Of a stretch of DNA of 64,000 bases, positions 49,187-56,743 are shown piece after piece (the stretch's first letter is position 1; each line of letters starts with the position of its first letter). Position numbers and translations under genes: made by a program. The notes under the pieces were generated by a model. The model had not been told where the DNA came from and made no database searches. It saw only the letters and a program-made list of their open reading frames with translations. The stretch spans positions 132,221 through 196,220 of the forward strand of contig JBMNEO010000005.1 in the NCBI GenBank assembly GCA_050948825.1, in the 5' to 3' direction. This stretch comes from DUQX01 sp050948825 (GTDB lineage: Bacteria > Bacillota > Dethiobacteria > DTU022 > UBA8154).

Positions 49187-49843
49187 CTACCATCCGCTCC
49201 AGCTAATAATCCTTGCTTCAATTGCGGTTTCCTCTTCAAAATTTTTACCTTCTTCAAAATCGGAGCCATCATCCATAGCACTGCTATTTTCGCCACCGCT
49301 ATAGCCATCGCCATTTTCACCACAAATTGTACCGCCCGCGTCTTCTGCTCCGCTATCACCATTTTCACCATTTTCACCATTATCCTCGCTAAGATCAAAT
49401 ATTAATTCTACAAAAGCCCTGAGAACCGCTATTGCTTCTTTCCTTTTAACAGTATGTCGGTAATATCCGCTGGAAATGAGAGTATAATATTGCTCACTTC
49501 CTTCGGGATTACCGGGCTCAAGCCATTCGAGGACGAAATACTCTTCCTCTTCCCCGCGTTTCAGATAGACGGGGTTGTCAATACCAGTACGCTGCAGAAA
49601 ATAATCCGGCTGCTTATTTAGCAGCAACATCGCCACCTCTGCACCCGTTTCGGCAATATAATGCGCTCGTATCTTTAGTTCATAATTCCCGGCTATTGTT
49701 CGCTCTGTGAAGGAATTCTGCAATAAAACCGCTCCGGCGACCATTAAGGCTGAAACAAGAAAGAGCACCAAAAAAAGAAGCGTCCCCTTCTCATCCTGAG
49801 CATAAATATGAGGAATTGTCATCTGTTGCTTCTTTGTCTTCAT
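49187..49843 (-). CDS. PilX-like minor pilin/assembly protein
   Basis: This 218-aa protein has a hydrophobic N-terminal segment after a short basic leader (DEKGTLLFLVLFLVSALMVA) and then the PilX-type EIRAHYIAETGAEVAMLLLN-like helix (IRAHYIAETGAEVAMLLL seen). The C-terminal quarter is a low-complexity Gly/Asn/Asp/Glu run (ENGENGDSGAEDAGG and GENGDGYSGGENSS), which has expanded at DNA level from near-repeats of a CCATTTTCA-type unit. It is part of the minor-pilin set upstream of pilM. Confidence 0.75.
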   Translation of the reverse strand: MKTKKQQMTIPHIYAQDEKGTLLFLVLFLVSALMVAGAVLLQNSFTERTIAGNYELKIRAHYIAETGAEVAMLLLNKQPDYFLQRTGIDNPVYLKRGEEEEYFVLEWLEPGNPEGSEQYYTLISSGYYRHTVKRKEAIAVLRAFVELIFDLSEDNGENGENGDSGAEDAGGTICGENGDGYSGGENSSAMDDGSDFEEGKNFEEETAIEARIISWSGW

Positions 49844-49855
49844 TTTCTATTCCGT

Positions 49856-50464
49856 TTACCGGGGTATATTCAGCAGGCGTATCTTACTTTGTAAAAAATA
49901 CGGGTTGCCCCGGTCTTCCCCCTTACAGTTTTCCCGCGTGCCGAGAATTACAAGAATCATCGGAGAAATACCTTTTCCTTCCGGCGGATTATCAGTTTCC
50001 GGCATTTCAGGAAGATAGCGAAAAAAATCCAACTGGGAAACTTGACAGGCGATTTCGATTCGGGGGCCATTTGCCTTTTTAACAGTAATGATTCGTTTAG
50101 CTTCATCAAAGTAGATCTCACATTGCCGGCCTTCAACCGAAGTATAAATCAACCGGCTGCTTCCCTGCCCCGGCTGCTCGTCATTACGACAGACCGGAAT
50201 GATATCTTCATCTTCAAAACCTTCAATACCAGCAGCATAACGCAGTTCCTGCGTGATCTCGTAAAGTGCGATACGGGCATTTTGCTGCAAATCAAGTGCA
50301 GTGAGACCCTTTGACCAGCTCCGTAAGCCCCCGCTGTAGAAGTTCAGAACAGCAGCAAAAATCACGCTGAAAACAGCAGAAACAAGCAATACTTCAAGTA
50401 GCGTCATCCCCCGTTCAGAATCTACAGATAAATTGTACCATATTTTTGAATAAGCAGCCCTCAT
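49856..50464 (-). CDS. PilW/GspJ-type minor pilin
   Basis: This 202-aa prepilin-like protein has a cleavage motif ERGMTLLEVLLVSAVFSVIF with Glu at +5 after an 19-residue leader. The helix region ALDLQQNARIALYEITQEL is characteristic of PilW/GspJ pseudopilins, and a beta-rich C-terminal domain follows. Its ATG overlaps the end of the PilV-like gene by 4 bases, so translation is coupled. Confidence 0.85.
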   Translation of the reverse strand: MRAAYSKIWYNLSVDSERGMTLLEVLLVSAVFSVIFAAVLNFYSGGLRSWSKGLTALDLQQNARIALYEITQELRYAAGIEGFEDEDIIPVCRNDEQPGQGSSRLIYTSVEGRQCEIYFDEAKRIITVKKANGPRIEIACQVSQLDFFRYLPEMPETDNPPEGKGISPMILVILGTRENCKGEDRGNPYFLQSKIRLLNIPR

Positions 50465-50886
50465 TGCCTTAAACCCTCTCCCAGATGCGAAGATAGAGAA
50501 AGAGAACGCCCATGCCCGTCACCCCAGAAAACGGTTACTTCCAGAAAAATCAACTCCCCGTCCTCCCCTGGGAGAATAGTGTCAACCCCCACGCTGCTTA
50601 TCAGGGTTTCCCTCCTAAAAGAACCGGGTGTTTCTTCCAGAAGCAGCTCTCTCTTGCCGTCTAAAATTATTTCAAGCGCGCTGTAACCTGCCCCCTTTAG
50701 TTCTTCCATCCTCTCCTGTGCAAGAGCTGCAGCCACCGTCTCTTCTCCCGCCAGCAAGGTCGCAAAAGAGGCACCTGCAAACATGGAAAGAACAGGGACC
50801 AGTATTACCCCCAGGATAGCGGCAACAGCGATGATCTCAATCAGGCTGAAGCCTTCCTCCCCCGTTTTGACCGGCATTCGCCGCAC
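50461..50886 (-). CDS. PilV/GspI-type minor pilin
   Basis: This 141-aa prepilin-like protein has a leader and cleavage site GEEGFSLIEIIAVAAILGVI (Glu at +5) and the PilV/GspI helix motif VAAALAQERMEELKGAGYSA. The pilin upstream ends only 16 bases away. It is one of four minor pilins that, by analogy with GspH-I-J-K, would prime pilus assembly. Confidence 0.85.
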   Translation of the reverse strand: MRRMPVKTGEEGFSLIEIIAVAAILGVILVPVLSMFAGASFATLLAGEETVAAALAQERMEELKGAGYSALEIILDGKRELLLEETPGSFRRETLISSVGVDTILPGEDGELIFLEVTVFWGDGHGRSLSLSSHLGEGLRQ

Positions 50887-50902
50887 CTCCTTTATTTCTG
50901 CT

Positions 50903-51388
50903 TTATTCCTGCGAAATTAGTATGTATACATATTCCAAATCTTTTTTAACCACTTTATCACCCAGGCTTTCAATAAGTTCATCCAGGGCATCCCCCGGCA
51001 CTTTATCCAGCTGCAGATAACAGGCCTTTCCTCCAAACACCCCGCTGTCACCGCTGCGATAACAATACTTTCCATTCCAGGGATTTTTAGCAGGCCAGCT
51101 TTCGAGATAAGGGCCATCCCAGCCAGCAATTACATCTGCAGGGTTCGCCGCAAAACCGGGGTCAGTTCCATCGCTTTTGTCAGGCGGCCATTCTCCCGTA
51201 TCGCTGTAATAAGCCGTGGCCGCGCTTTTTATAGCCCTTGAATCTGCCAGAGCCGCTGAAACCTTACTCCTGTCAACAGCCCTGAATAAATTGGGAGCAA
51301 CAACAGCGCCCAGGATGGCAATGATCGCAATAACCGTCAGCAGCTCTATCAGGGTAAAACCATTTCTATCCGGGAAGATTTTCCTCAT
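50903..51388 (-). CDS. Major pilin-like protein (GspG/PilA type)
   Basis: This 161-aa prepilin has a 10-residue leader MRKIFPDRNG cleaved before FTLIELLTVIAIIAILGAVV, with Glu at +5. The GspG-like SKVSAALADSRAIKSAATAY helix and a C-terminal domain with GPYLESWPAKNPWNGKYCY follow. Two cysteines could form a disulfide. The first-gene position among the pilins and best conservation suggest the major subunit. The ribosome site is GAGAGG. A 19-bp tandem repeat separates it from pilC. Confidence 0.87.
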   Translation of the reverse strand: MRKIFPDRNGFTLIELLTVIAIIAILGAVVAPNLFRAVDRSKVSAALADSRAIKSAATAYYSDTGEWPPDKSDGTDPGFAANPADVIAGWDGPYLESWPAKNPWNGKYCYRSGDSGVFGGKACYLQLDKVPGDALDELIESLGDKVVKKDLEYVYILISQE

Positions 51389-51421
51389 AAGCTTTTCCTC
51401 TCTTCGTAGTAATCAGATCAC

Positions 51422-51525
51422 CTGGTAATAGTCAATCATCTGGCAATAGTCAAATCATCTGGCAATAGTCAAATCATCTGGCAATAGTCAAATCATCTGG
51501 CAATAGTCAAATCATTTGGTATATA
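51422..51525. repeat. 19-bp tandem repeat between pilC and the major pilin
   Basis: Six units of CTGGCAATAGTCAAATCAT occur, starting at 51422, 51440, 51459, 51478, 51497 and 51516. The period is 19 bp except the first interval (18). The last unit runs into pilC and supplies its stop codon and final residues QMI. Confidence 0.92.
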
Positions 51526-52823
51526 TCAAACACAGGTAATAAAACAGAAAGAGCGATTAACCCAACTATACCTGCCATGACAAGGATTAATATTGGTTCC
51601 AGCATTGAGCCGAGGCGTTCAATGATACACGAAACCTCCTCCTCATAATAATCAGCCGCCCTGACCAGCATCTCGTCCAGCTTGCTCGTTTCTTCTCCCA
51701 CTCCGGCCATTTCCGCAACCATTGAAGGGAAAAGATCTTCCAGAGCAATGGCTTCTGCCAGAGTTCTGCCCTCTGCTATTCCTACGGCAACTCTCCGGAC
51801 TGCGCCTCCTGCAATCCTGTTCCCCAAAATTTTCTCAACAAACCGCAGGGATAATAACAGGTTAACACCACTCCCCAGCAAGGTACCCAGCATGCGGCAA
51901 AAACGCGCCAGAATTATCTTTTTGTAAAGCGCATTAAACAACGGCAGTTCAAGGAGCAGCCAGTCATAGATTAAAGCCCCCCGCCCGGTACCTAAAACTC
52001 TCTTCAGTAAATAAGCAAAAACTACCAGCAACAGAAGGAATAAATACCAGTAAGATGCCAGTATCTCCCCCAGCAGGATGAGTAATGCTGTTAAAGGAGG
52101 CAGATCAACTGCCATACTCACATAAATTCCTTCAAAGGAAGGAATAACGAATACAAGCATAAAAACTACTACAAGGATAGCAGCGCAGAATAAAAACCTG
52201 GGATAAAGGGTTGCTGAGCTTACTTTTTGTTCGAGATCATGCTGCTTTTCAAAATGGACCGCCAGCCTTTCCAAAACAGAAGCAAGTACGCCTCCAGATT
52301 CTCCCGCGATCACCATATTAATCATGAGTCCGGGAAAAATATCGCTGTGCGCCCTGAATGAATCCCCCAGTGAAAATCCTTTTTCTACTCTGGCAGCAAT
52401 ATCCCCAATTATTACCTTTAGCTGCGGCTGCTCAGTTTGCCGGGCAAGGACCCTCAGGCTGTTAAGAAAACTAATACCGGCGCCAACCATTGTCGCAAAT
52501 TGCCGGCAAAAAATGGCCATATCCCTCGTTTGAGGCCGGGTTCTAATAAAAGGGAGTTGTACTTGTTTATTAAGGGACGTAACCACCCGTTCAACATAGC
52601 TTCGCTCAGGATCTCCGCCATAGCGGCTTGGGAAAAACCGCCGGCTGGCCCTCCTGGATTCCCAATTGTTTTCTCCAGGCCATCCTTCGCGCTCCCTAAG
52701 GCCTACGATAAAGTATCCCCGTTCCTGCAAACCCCTGATCGCATCGAGCGGCTTATCTCCCGCAACGACCCCTTCTTTTTCCGCGCCCTTCAAGTTCCTG
52801 GCGCGAAAATAATATTCGGGCAT
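51507..52823 (-). CDS. pilC: Type IV pilus inner-membrane platform protein PilC (GspF family)
   Basis: PilC/GspF is the polytopic platform that couples the PilB motor to pilin insertion. The 438-aa product begins MPEYYFRARNLKGAEKEGVV and has two GspF repeats: DMAIFCRQFATMVGAGISFL with VEKGFSLGDSFRAHSDIFPG, and LARFCRMLGTLLGSGVNLLL with LFPSMVAEMAGVGEETSKLD. Three membrane segments include LVVVFMLVFVIPSFEGIYV-like and the C-terminal ILILVMAGIVGLIALSVLL. I reject the longer frame to 53018 because it is entirely REP-like repeats; the ATG at 52823 has GGTGG upstream. Confidence 0.93.
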   Translation of the reverse strand: MPEYYFRARNLKGAEKEGVVAGDKPLDAIRGLQERGYFIVGLREREGWPGENNWESRRASRRFFPSRYGGDPERSYVERVVTSLNKQVQLPFIRTRPQTRDMAIFCRQFATMVGAGISFLNSLRVLARQTEQPQLKVIIGDIAARVEKGFSLGDSFRAHSDIFPGLMINMVIAGESGGVLASVLERLAVHFEKQHDLEQKVSSATLYPRFLFCAAILVVVFMLVFVIPSFEGIYVSMAVDLPPLTALLILLGEILASYWYLFLLLLVVFAYLLKRVLGTGRGALIYDWLLLELPLFNALYKKIILARFCRMLGTLLGSGVNLLLSLRFVEKILGNRIAGGAVRRVAVGIAEGRTLAEAIALEDLFPSMVAEMAGVGEETSKLDEMLVRAADYYEEEVSCIIERLGSMLEPILILVMAGIVGLIALSVLLPVFDIYQMI

Positions 52824-52859
52824 AAACACCACCCCCAACGGCAATATTGCCCACTTACT

Positions 52860-53017
52860 GCGACAGGGAGAACCGTCCCCGTTGTCGCCGTCCCCGTTGT
52901 CGCTGCGACAGGGAGAACCGTCCCCGTTGTCGCACGAACCCCCATTGTCGCACGTTGTCGCGCACCCTTTTGCGACAGGGAGAACCGTCCCCGTTGTCGC
53001 ACGTCCCCGTTGTCGCA
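52860..53017. repeat. REP-like repeat array at the pilB/pilC junction
   Basis: Full 29-bp units lie at 52860-52888, 52905-52933 and 52972-53000, all in one orientation (GCGACAGGGAGAACCGTCCC then CGTTGTCGC). Between and after them are 3-prime half units ending TGTCGC (52889-52903, 52935-52951, 53001-53016). The array fills nearly all the space between the pilB stop and the pilC ribosome site. Confidence 0.95.
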
Positions 53018-54733
53018 CTAGAAATTGGTGTAGGCTGCCTGCATTACTTCCTTGAGCGTAGTAACCCCCTCGGCCGCCCTTTGCACTCCGTCCTGAAGTA
53101 TAGTCTGCATTCCCCGCGCTACCGCGTGATACCTGATTTCCTCCGTATCACGCGTTTCCATAATCAGCCTGCGCATTTCTGCATCAACAGGCATTACTTC
53201 ATGAATGGCAGTTCGCCCTTTGAAGCCGCTAAAACCGCAATCTTCGCAACCCCTTCCACTATAAAAGGCCGGAACAATATCACTGCCGCCGGTCTCCCTG
53301 TAAAAAGCCAACTCCTCTTCCGACGGGAGATATTCCTCCCGGCATTTGTTACAATTAAGGCGTATCAGCCGTTGAGCGACAACTCCAACAAGGGAGGACG
53401 TGAGCAAAAAATTTTCCACCCCCATGTCCAGAAGCCTTGTAACAGCGCTTGGGGCATCGTTGGTATGCAGGGTCGAAAAAACCAGGTGGCCGGTAAGCGC
53501 CGCCCTGGTGGCAACCTCAGCAGTATCAGCGTCACGTATTTCACCCATCATGATAATATTGGGATCCTGGCGCAAGATCGTTCTCAGGGCACCGGCAAAT
53601 GTAACACCAATTTTATTGTTTATCTGGACCTGGTTGATCCCATCAAGCCTGTATTCAACCGGGTCCTCCACAGTAACGATATTTTTAGCCGGATCATTTA
53701 AGTAGTGCAGCGTAGAGTAAAGGGTCGTCGTCTTCCCGCACCCGGTGGGACCGGATATTAGCACCATGCCAAAGGTATTGCTCAAAAATTTAAGATAACG
53801 CTTCTGATTTTCCATGTTAAACCCCAGCGTCTCAATCGGCATAATAATCTTATCGGGGCTGAGCAGCCGTAAAACCATTTTTTCGCCATAAATTGTCGGT
53901 AAAGTGGAAATACGGATGTTAACAAGCTTCTTATCCAGCACGAGCTGGATATTGCCATCCTGAGGGCGTCTTCTTTCCGCAATATCCAATCCCGCCATAA
54001 TTTTCAGGCGGGAAATAATTAAAAGCATAATATCACCGGTATAAGTAGTAAAATCACTAAGCATGCCATCTATGCGCAGGCGGACCCTTAAGCCTTTCTC
54101 GCCTGGTTCCAGGTGGATATCACTGGCATCGCTGCTGGCAGCGTGATTTAAAAGATAGTTTACCATCTGCACCACCGGTGCATCTTCGAGGACATCTTCC
54201 GCAAATTTTTCCGGCCGATTATCTGCCGCGTCAACTCCGGAGAAAGCCATCCTATCTTTTTCCTCCTGATAATCGCCGGAACCGTTTATTTTCAGGGCCG
54301 CATAATGATATACAGCCTCTGTAATTTCGCTTTGCGCCGCCAGAACGGGTACAACAGAACACCCTGTAAGGGTGGAAATGTCATCCAGAGCAATGATGTT
54401 AAAAGGATCCGCCGTAGCAAGCATTAGCTTATCCCCTTCTTTGCGGAGTGGAACCACATTATATTTTTGCGCCAGAGCCAGGGGTATCAGCCTGAACGTA
54501 TCCGGGGCGATATGATGTTTGTACAGGCTAACACGCGGTATTTTCAGGCGCTCTTCGAGGATGCCCAAATATTTTTCCTCCGTAATAAAACCCTTCTGGA
54601 TAAGAATCTCCCCCAGGCTCCCACGGTTTCTTTCATGCTCAACTAAAGCCGCCTTAAGCTGCTCCCCGTTTATCACCCCCGCCTGCAACAAAAGATCACC
54701 GGGGTTTTTTTTCGTTGCCTTATACAAATACAT
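53018..54733 (-). CDS. pilB: Type IV pilus extension ATPase PilB (GspE family)
   Basis: PilB is the hexameric motor for pilus extension. The 571-aa product has the MshEN/GspE N-terminal domain (LGEILIQKGFITEEKYLGIL). It also has Walker A ISGPTGCGKTTTLYSTLHY, the Asp box IVTVEDPVEYRLDGINQVQI, Walker B IIMMGEIRDADTAEVATRAA, the His box GHLVFSTLHTNDAPSAVTRL and a zinc-binding tetracysteine (CNKCREEY and CEDCGFSG). AGGAGG precedes the ATG. No PilT retraction ATPase is in the window. The stop abuts the repeat array. Confidence 0.95.
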   Translation of the reverse strand: MYLYKATKKNPGDLLLQAGVINGEQLKAALVEHERNRGSLGEILIQKGFITEEKYLGILEERLKIPRVSLYKHHIAPDTFRLIPLALAQKYNVVPLRKEGDKLMLATADPFNIIALDDISTLTGCSVVPVLAAQSEITEAVYHYAALKINGSGDYQEEKDRMAFSGVDAADNRPEKFAEDVLEDAPVVQMVNYLLNHAASSDASDIHLEPGEKGLRVRLRIDGMLSDFTTYTGDIMLLIISRLKIMAGLDIAERRRPQDGNIQLVLDKKLVNIRISTLPTIYGEKMVLRLLSPDKIIMPIETLGFNMENQKRYLKFLSNTFGMVLISGPTGCGKTTTLYSTLHYLNDPAKNIVTVEDPVEYRLDGINQVQINNKIGVTFAGALRTILRQDPNIIMMGEIRDADTAEVATRAALTGHLVFSTLHTNDAPSAVTRLLDMGVENFLLTSSLVGVVAQRLIRLNCNKCREEYLPSEEELAFYRETGGSDIVPAFYSGRGCEDCGFSGFKGRTAIHEVMPVDAEMRRLIMETRDTEEIRYHAVARGMQTILQDGVQRAAEGVTTLKEVMQAAYTNF

Positions 54734-54748
54734 TTCAAAATTTCCTCC

Positions 54749-55504
54749 TCACAGCGATAACAGATACCATTGCCATATTTCCCGCCCCCAAACAGAAACC
54801 AGGATAAAGGCCAGTGAAAGAAAAGGAGCAAAAGCCAGGGCATCGCGGCGCGTTTTTTTCCTGCATATCAACAGCGCCACCCCTGTAACAGCTCCCAAGA
54901 CAAAGGCGAACACCATAACAATGAGCACATCAGGCCACCCTGTCGCCAGTCCGAGAACGGCCATCAGTTTAACGTCGCCACCACCCATACCGCCCCTGCT
55001 CAGCAGGACAATGAAAAAAAATAATCCAGCCCCGACAATAAAGCCCAATAGCGCCGACAACGGTGAAAGACCGGGATAAGATAGCTGCCAGAGAAGAACC
55101 CAGATAAAAATAATAAAAACAAAACGGTTGGGGATAAGCCCCACTTCCAGGTCTATACAGGAGACAAGCAGCAAAAGGTTGAAAATTACGACATATTTAA
55201 AGAAATAAGCAGAAAAACCCAGGTAGTAGAAACTGAGCATAAAAAGAACTGCAGAGACAAGTCCGGCCAGAATATTCCTACCAAGAACCGCCTCAACACC
55301 TTTGTTACCCTTTATATCGGAAAGCATACCGGCAAAAAGCGAAAACAGAGCACCGTCCGAAGAGAAGCGTTTATTGCACGCGGAAGGTGAAGAACGCTGC
55401 GGTTTTTCCTTATAATACCGGCGCACAACTCCCATTATTATGACGCCGGTGACAAGCCCTGAAAGAAAAAGAAAAATATAATAGGCGGTATTTTCTATAA
55501 ACAC
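54749..55504 (-). CDS. pilD: Prepilin peptidase (A24 family)
   Basis: This membrane aspartyl protease cleaves prepilin leaders. The 251-aa product has six to eight hydrophobic segments and both catalytic aspartates: VSCIDLEVGLIPNRFVF and the GxGD-type GGMGGGDVKLMAVLGLATGW. The N-terminal region is short and lacks the CxxC pairs of the bifunctional PilD methylase domain, so N-methylation of pilins is uncertain. The start is GTG at 55504. It lies between pilO and pilB and would serve the five prepilin-like proteins downstream. Confidence 0.92.
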   Translation of the reverse strand: MFIENTAYYIFLFLSGLVTGVIIMGVVRRYYKEKPQRSSPSACNKRFSSDGALFSLFAGMLSDIKGNKGVEAVLGRNILAGLVSAVLFMLSFYYLGFSAYFFKYVVIFNLLLLVSCIDLEVGLIPNRFVFIIFIWVLLWQLSYPGLSPLSALLGFIVGAGLFFFIVLLSRGGMGGGDVKLMAVLGLATGWPDVLIVMVFAFVLGAVTGVALLICRKKTRRDALAFAPFLSLAFILVSVWGREIWQWYLLSL

Positions 55505-55520
55505 CCTGCAACTATCCCCT

Positions 55521-56081
55521 TTACTCTATTGCTTCGGCCGGCACGAGAACATAGGCCTCCAATTGCAGCGCCGCCCTGAAACTATCCTCCCCTGTCGAGG
55601 TCAGGAGAAAGTCAACGATACTGACTTTCCTTTCAAGGCGCTCCAAATCATCCAGAAACCCTAAAATACTTTTCCGTTTGCCCGCAACCGAAAAATCAAG
55701 CGTAAAATAATTATAATTCTCTTTTGCGACAGGTTCGCCGAAGACGATCCGGTCCCCTTCCAACCCGTGTTTCTTAAGCAGTCCAATTATTTGCTTTGCC
55801 AGGACAGGCATATCTTCGGATAAAGGTATGGCAGATTTTACTGCCTCCGCCCCGGCTTCCAGCTTCTCGATCTCCGCCTGCAAACTGCTCATATCTTTAT
55901 CAAGATCCTGAAAGCCTTCCATAATGTTCCTCTGTGATTCCAGCATCTCGGCTGTATAATCCAGCCTTTCCATCTGTAAAGCCAGTATAAACCGGGCACA
56001 GAAGAAAAGAGCAGCCAGTCCAAAAAAAATAATTAAAAGTAACCCTTTCTTCTGTTTAAAATTTTCAAAGATACTGTCCAT
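55521..56081 (-). CDS. pilO: PilO-like pilus assembly protein
   Basis: This 186-aa protein has one N-terminal membrane segment (KGLLLIIFFGLAALFFCARF). A coiled coil follows (about residues 35-80: LESQRNIMEGFQDLDKDMSS). The C-terminal ferredoxin-like domain contains DMPVLAKQIIGLLKKHGLEG and YNYFTLDFSVAGKRKSILGF. This is the PilO/GspM architecture that pairs with PilN. Sequence similarity in this family is low, so the call rests on layout and on neighbouring pilN and pilD. Confidence 0.82.
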   Translation of the reverse strand: MDSIFENFKQKKGLLLIIFFGLAALFFCARFILALQMERLDYTAEMLESQRNIMEGFQDLDKDMSSLQAEIEKLEAGAEAVKSAIPLSEDMPVLAKQIIGLLKKHGLEGDRIVFGEPVAKENYNYFTLDFSVAGKRKSILGFLDDLERLERKVSIVDFLLTSTGEDSFRAALQLEAYVLVPAEAIE

Positions 56082-56115
56082 ATTTCTGCAAACCCCTGCC
56101 TCTGACGCAAACCAA

Positions 56116-56664
56116 TCATTGATGATGAAGCGTCAAGCTTATAATCTCTTCCCGGTCTGCCAGCGGGATCTGCGGATATTTTTCCAATTGGAAAGCATCC
56201 GCCCCTTCCAGAATCACCAGCAGTTCAACGGTTTGGAGCGGATCTGCTGCTCGCAGCGACAGCTCCACCCCTTTTTCGCCTGTAAGGCGAATATTATCCA
56301 CAGCAACACCCGCGGGCAGGATCCCATCCAGGTCTTCCAGGATTCCCACAGCACTGAAACCCCGGCTGGAGATTTCCTCATATACTTTGAGTATCTCTTC
56401 GTACTCTTCTTTTTGATCCAAAAGAAACCCATAAAGCAATCTGTCATCCTGCACCTGCTGCAAGGCAACCCTTTTTCCAAGCATCTCGCGTTCATACCTG
56501 CGGATGAGCATTTCCGGGTAAAGGTAAACAAGCAGGCAAAACAGCAGCACCGCAAATAACACCAATAAAAGGCAATATTTTTGCCGCTTTTTCCACCTTG
56601 CAAGAAGAAAGTCACCGGGAATAAGGTTTAGATCCAGCTTGATATAGCTCTTGCCCGCAGCCAA
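56116..56664 (-). CDS. pilN: PilN-like pilus assembly protein
   Basis: This 182-aa bitopic protein has a short cytoplasmic tail IKLDLNLIPGDFL, which carries the family's NLIP motif that binds PilM. One membrane segment follows (YCLLLVLFAVLLFCLLVYL), then a coiled coil, then a periplasmic-type ferredoxin-like domain (FSAVGILEDLDGILPAGVAV, NIRLTGEKGVELSLRA). The TTG start at 56664 is behind AAAGGAG. pilO is 34 bases downstream. PilM is encoded about 7 kb away in the same operon. Confidence 0.87.
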   Translation of the reverse strand: MAAGKSYIKLDLNLIPGDFLLARWKKRQKYCLLLVLFAVLLFCLLVYLYPEMLIRRYEREMLGKRVALQQVQDDRLLYGFLLDQKEEYEEILKVYEEISSRGFSAVGILEDLDGILPAGVAVDNIRLTGEKGVELSLRAADPLQTVELLVILEGADAFQLEKYPQIPLADREEIISLTLHHQ

Positions 56665-56743
56665 TTAAAAATCTCCTTTATCAATAATTAAGGGAAATAT
56701 AAAAACAACTATCTAAAATTTCCTCATAAAATACAATTTTATT

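Noticed and set aside
47677..53017. CRISPR array
   Set aside because: Repeat units occur as direct and inverted copies with irregular gaps of 4-40 bases, no spacer set and no cas genes; the 19-bp and 21-bp arrays have no spacers at all.
52824..53018. 65-residue N-terminal extension of PilC
   Set aside because: It is translated REP-like repeat (repeated Asn-Gly-Asp-Gly-Ser-Pro-Cys-Arg), which is open in all frames, so openness is not evidence of coding.
52437..53701. Long plus-strand frames over pilC/pilB and the repeat array
   Set aside because: They are antisense to well-conserved pilus genes, and their length is inflated by stop-free repeats.
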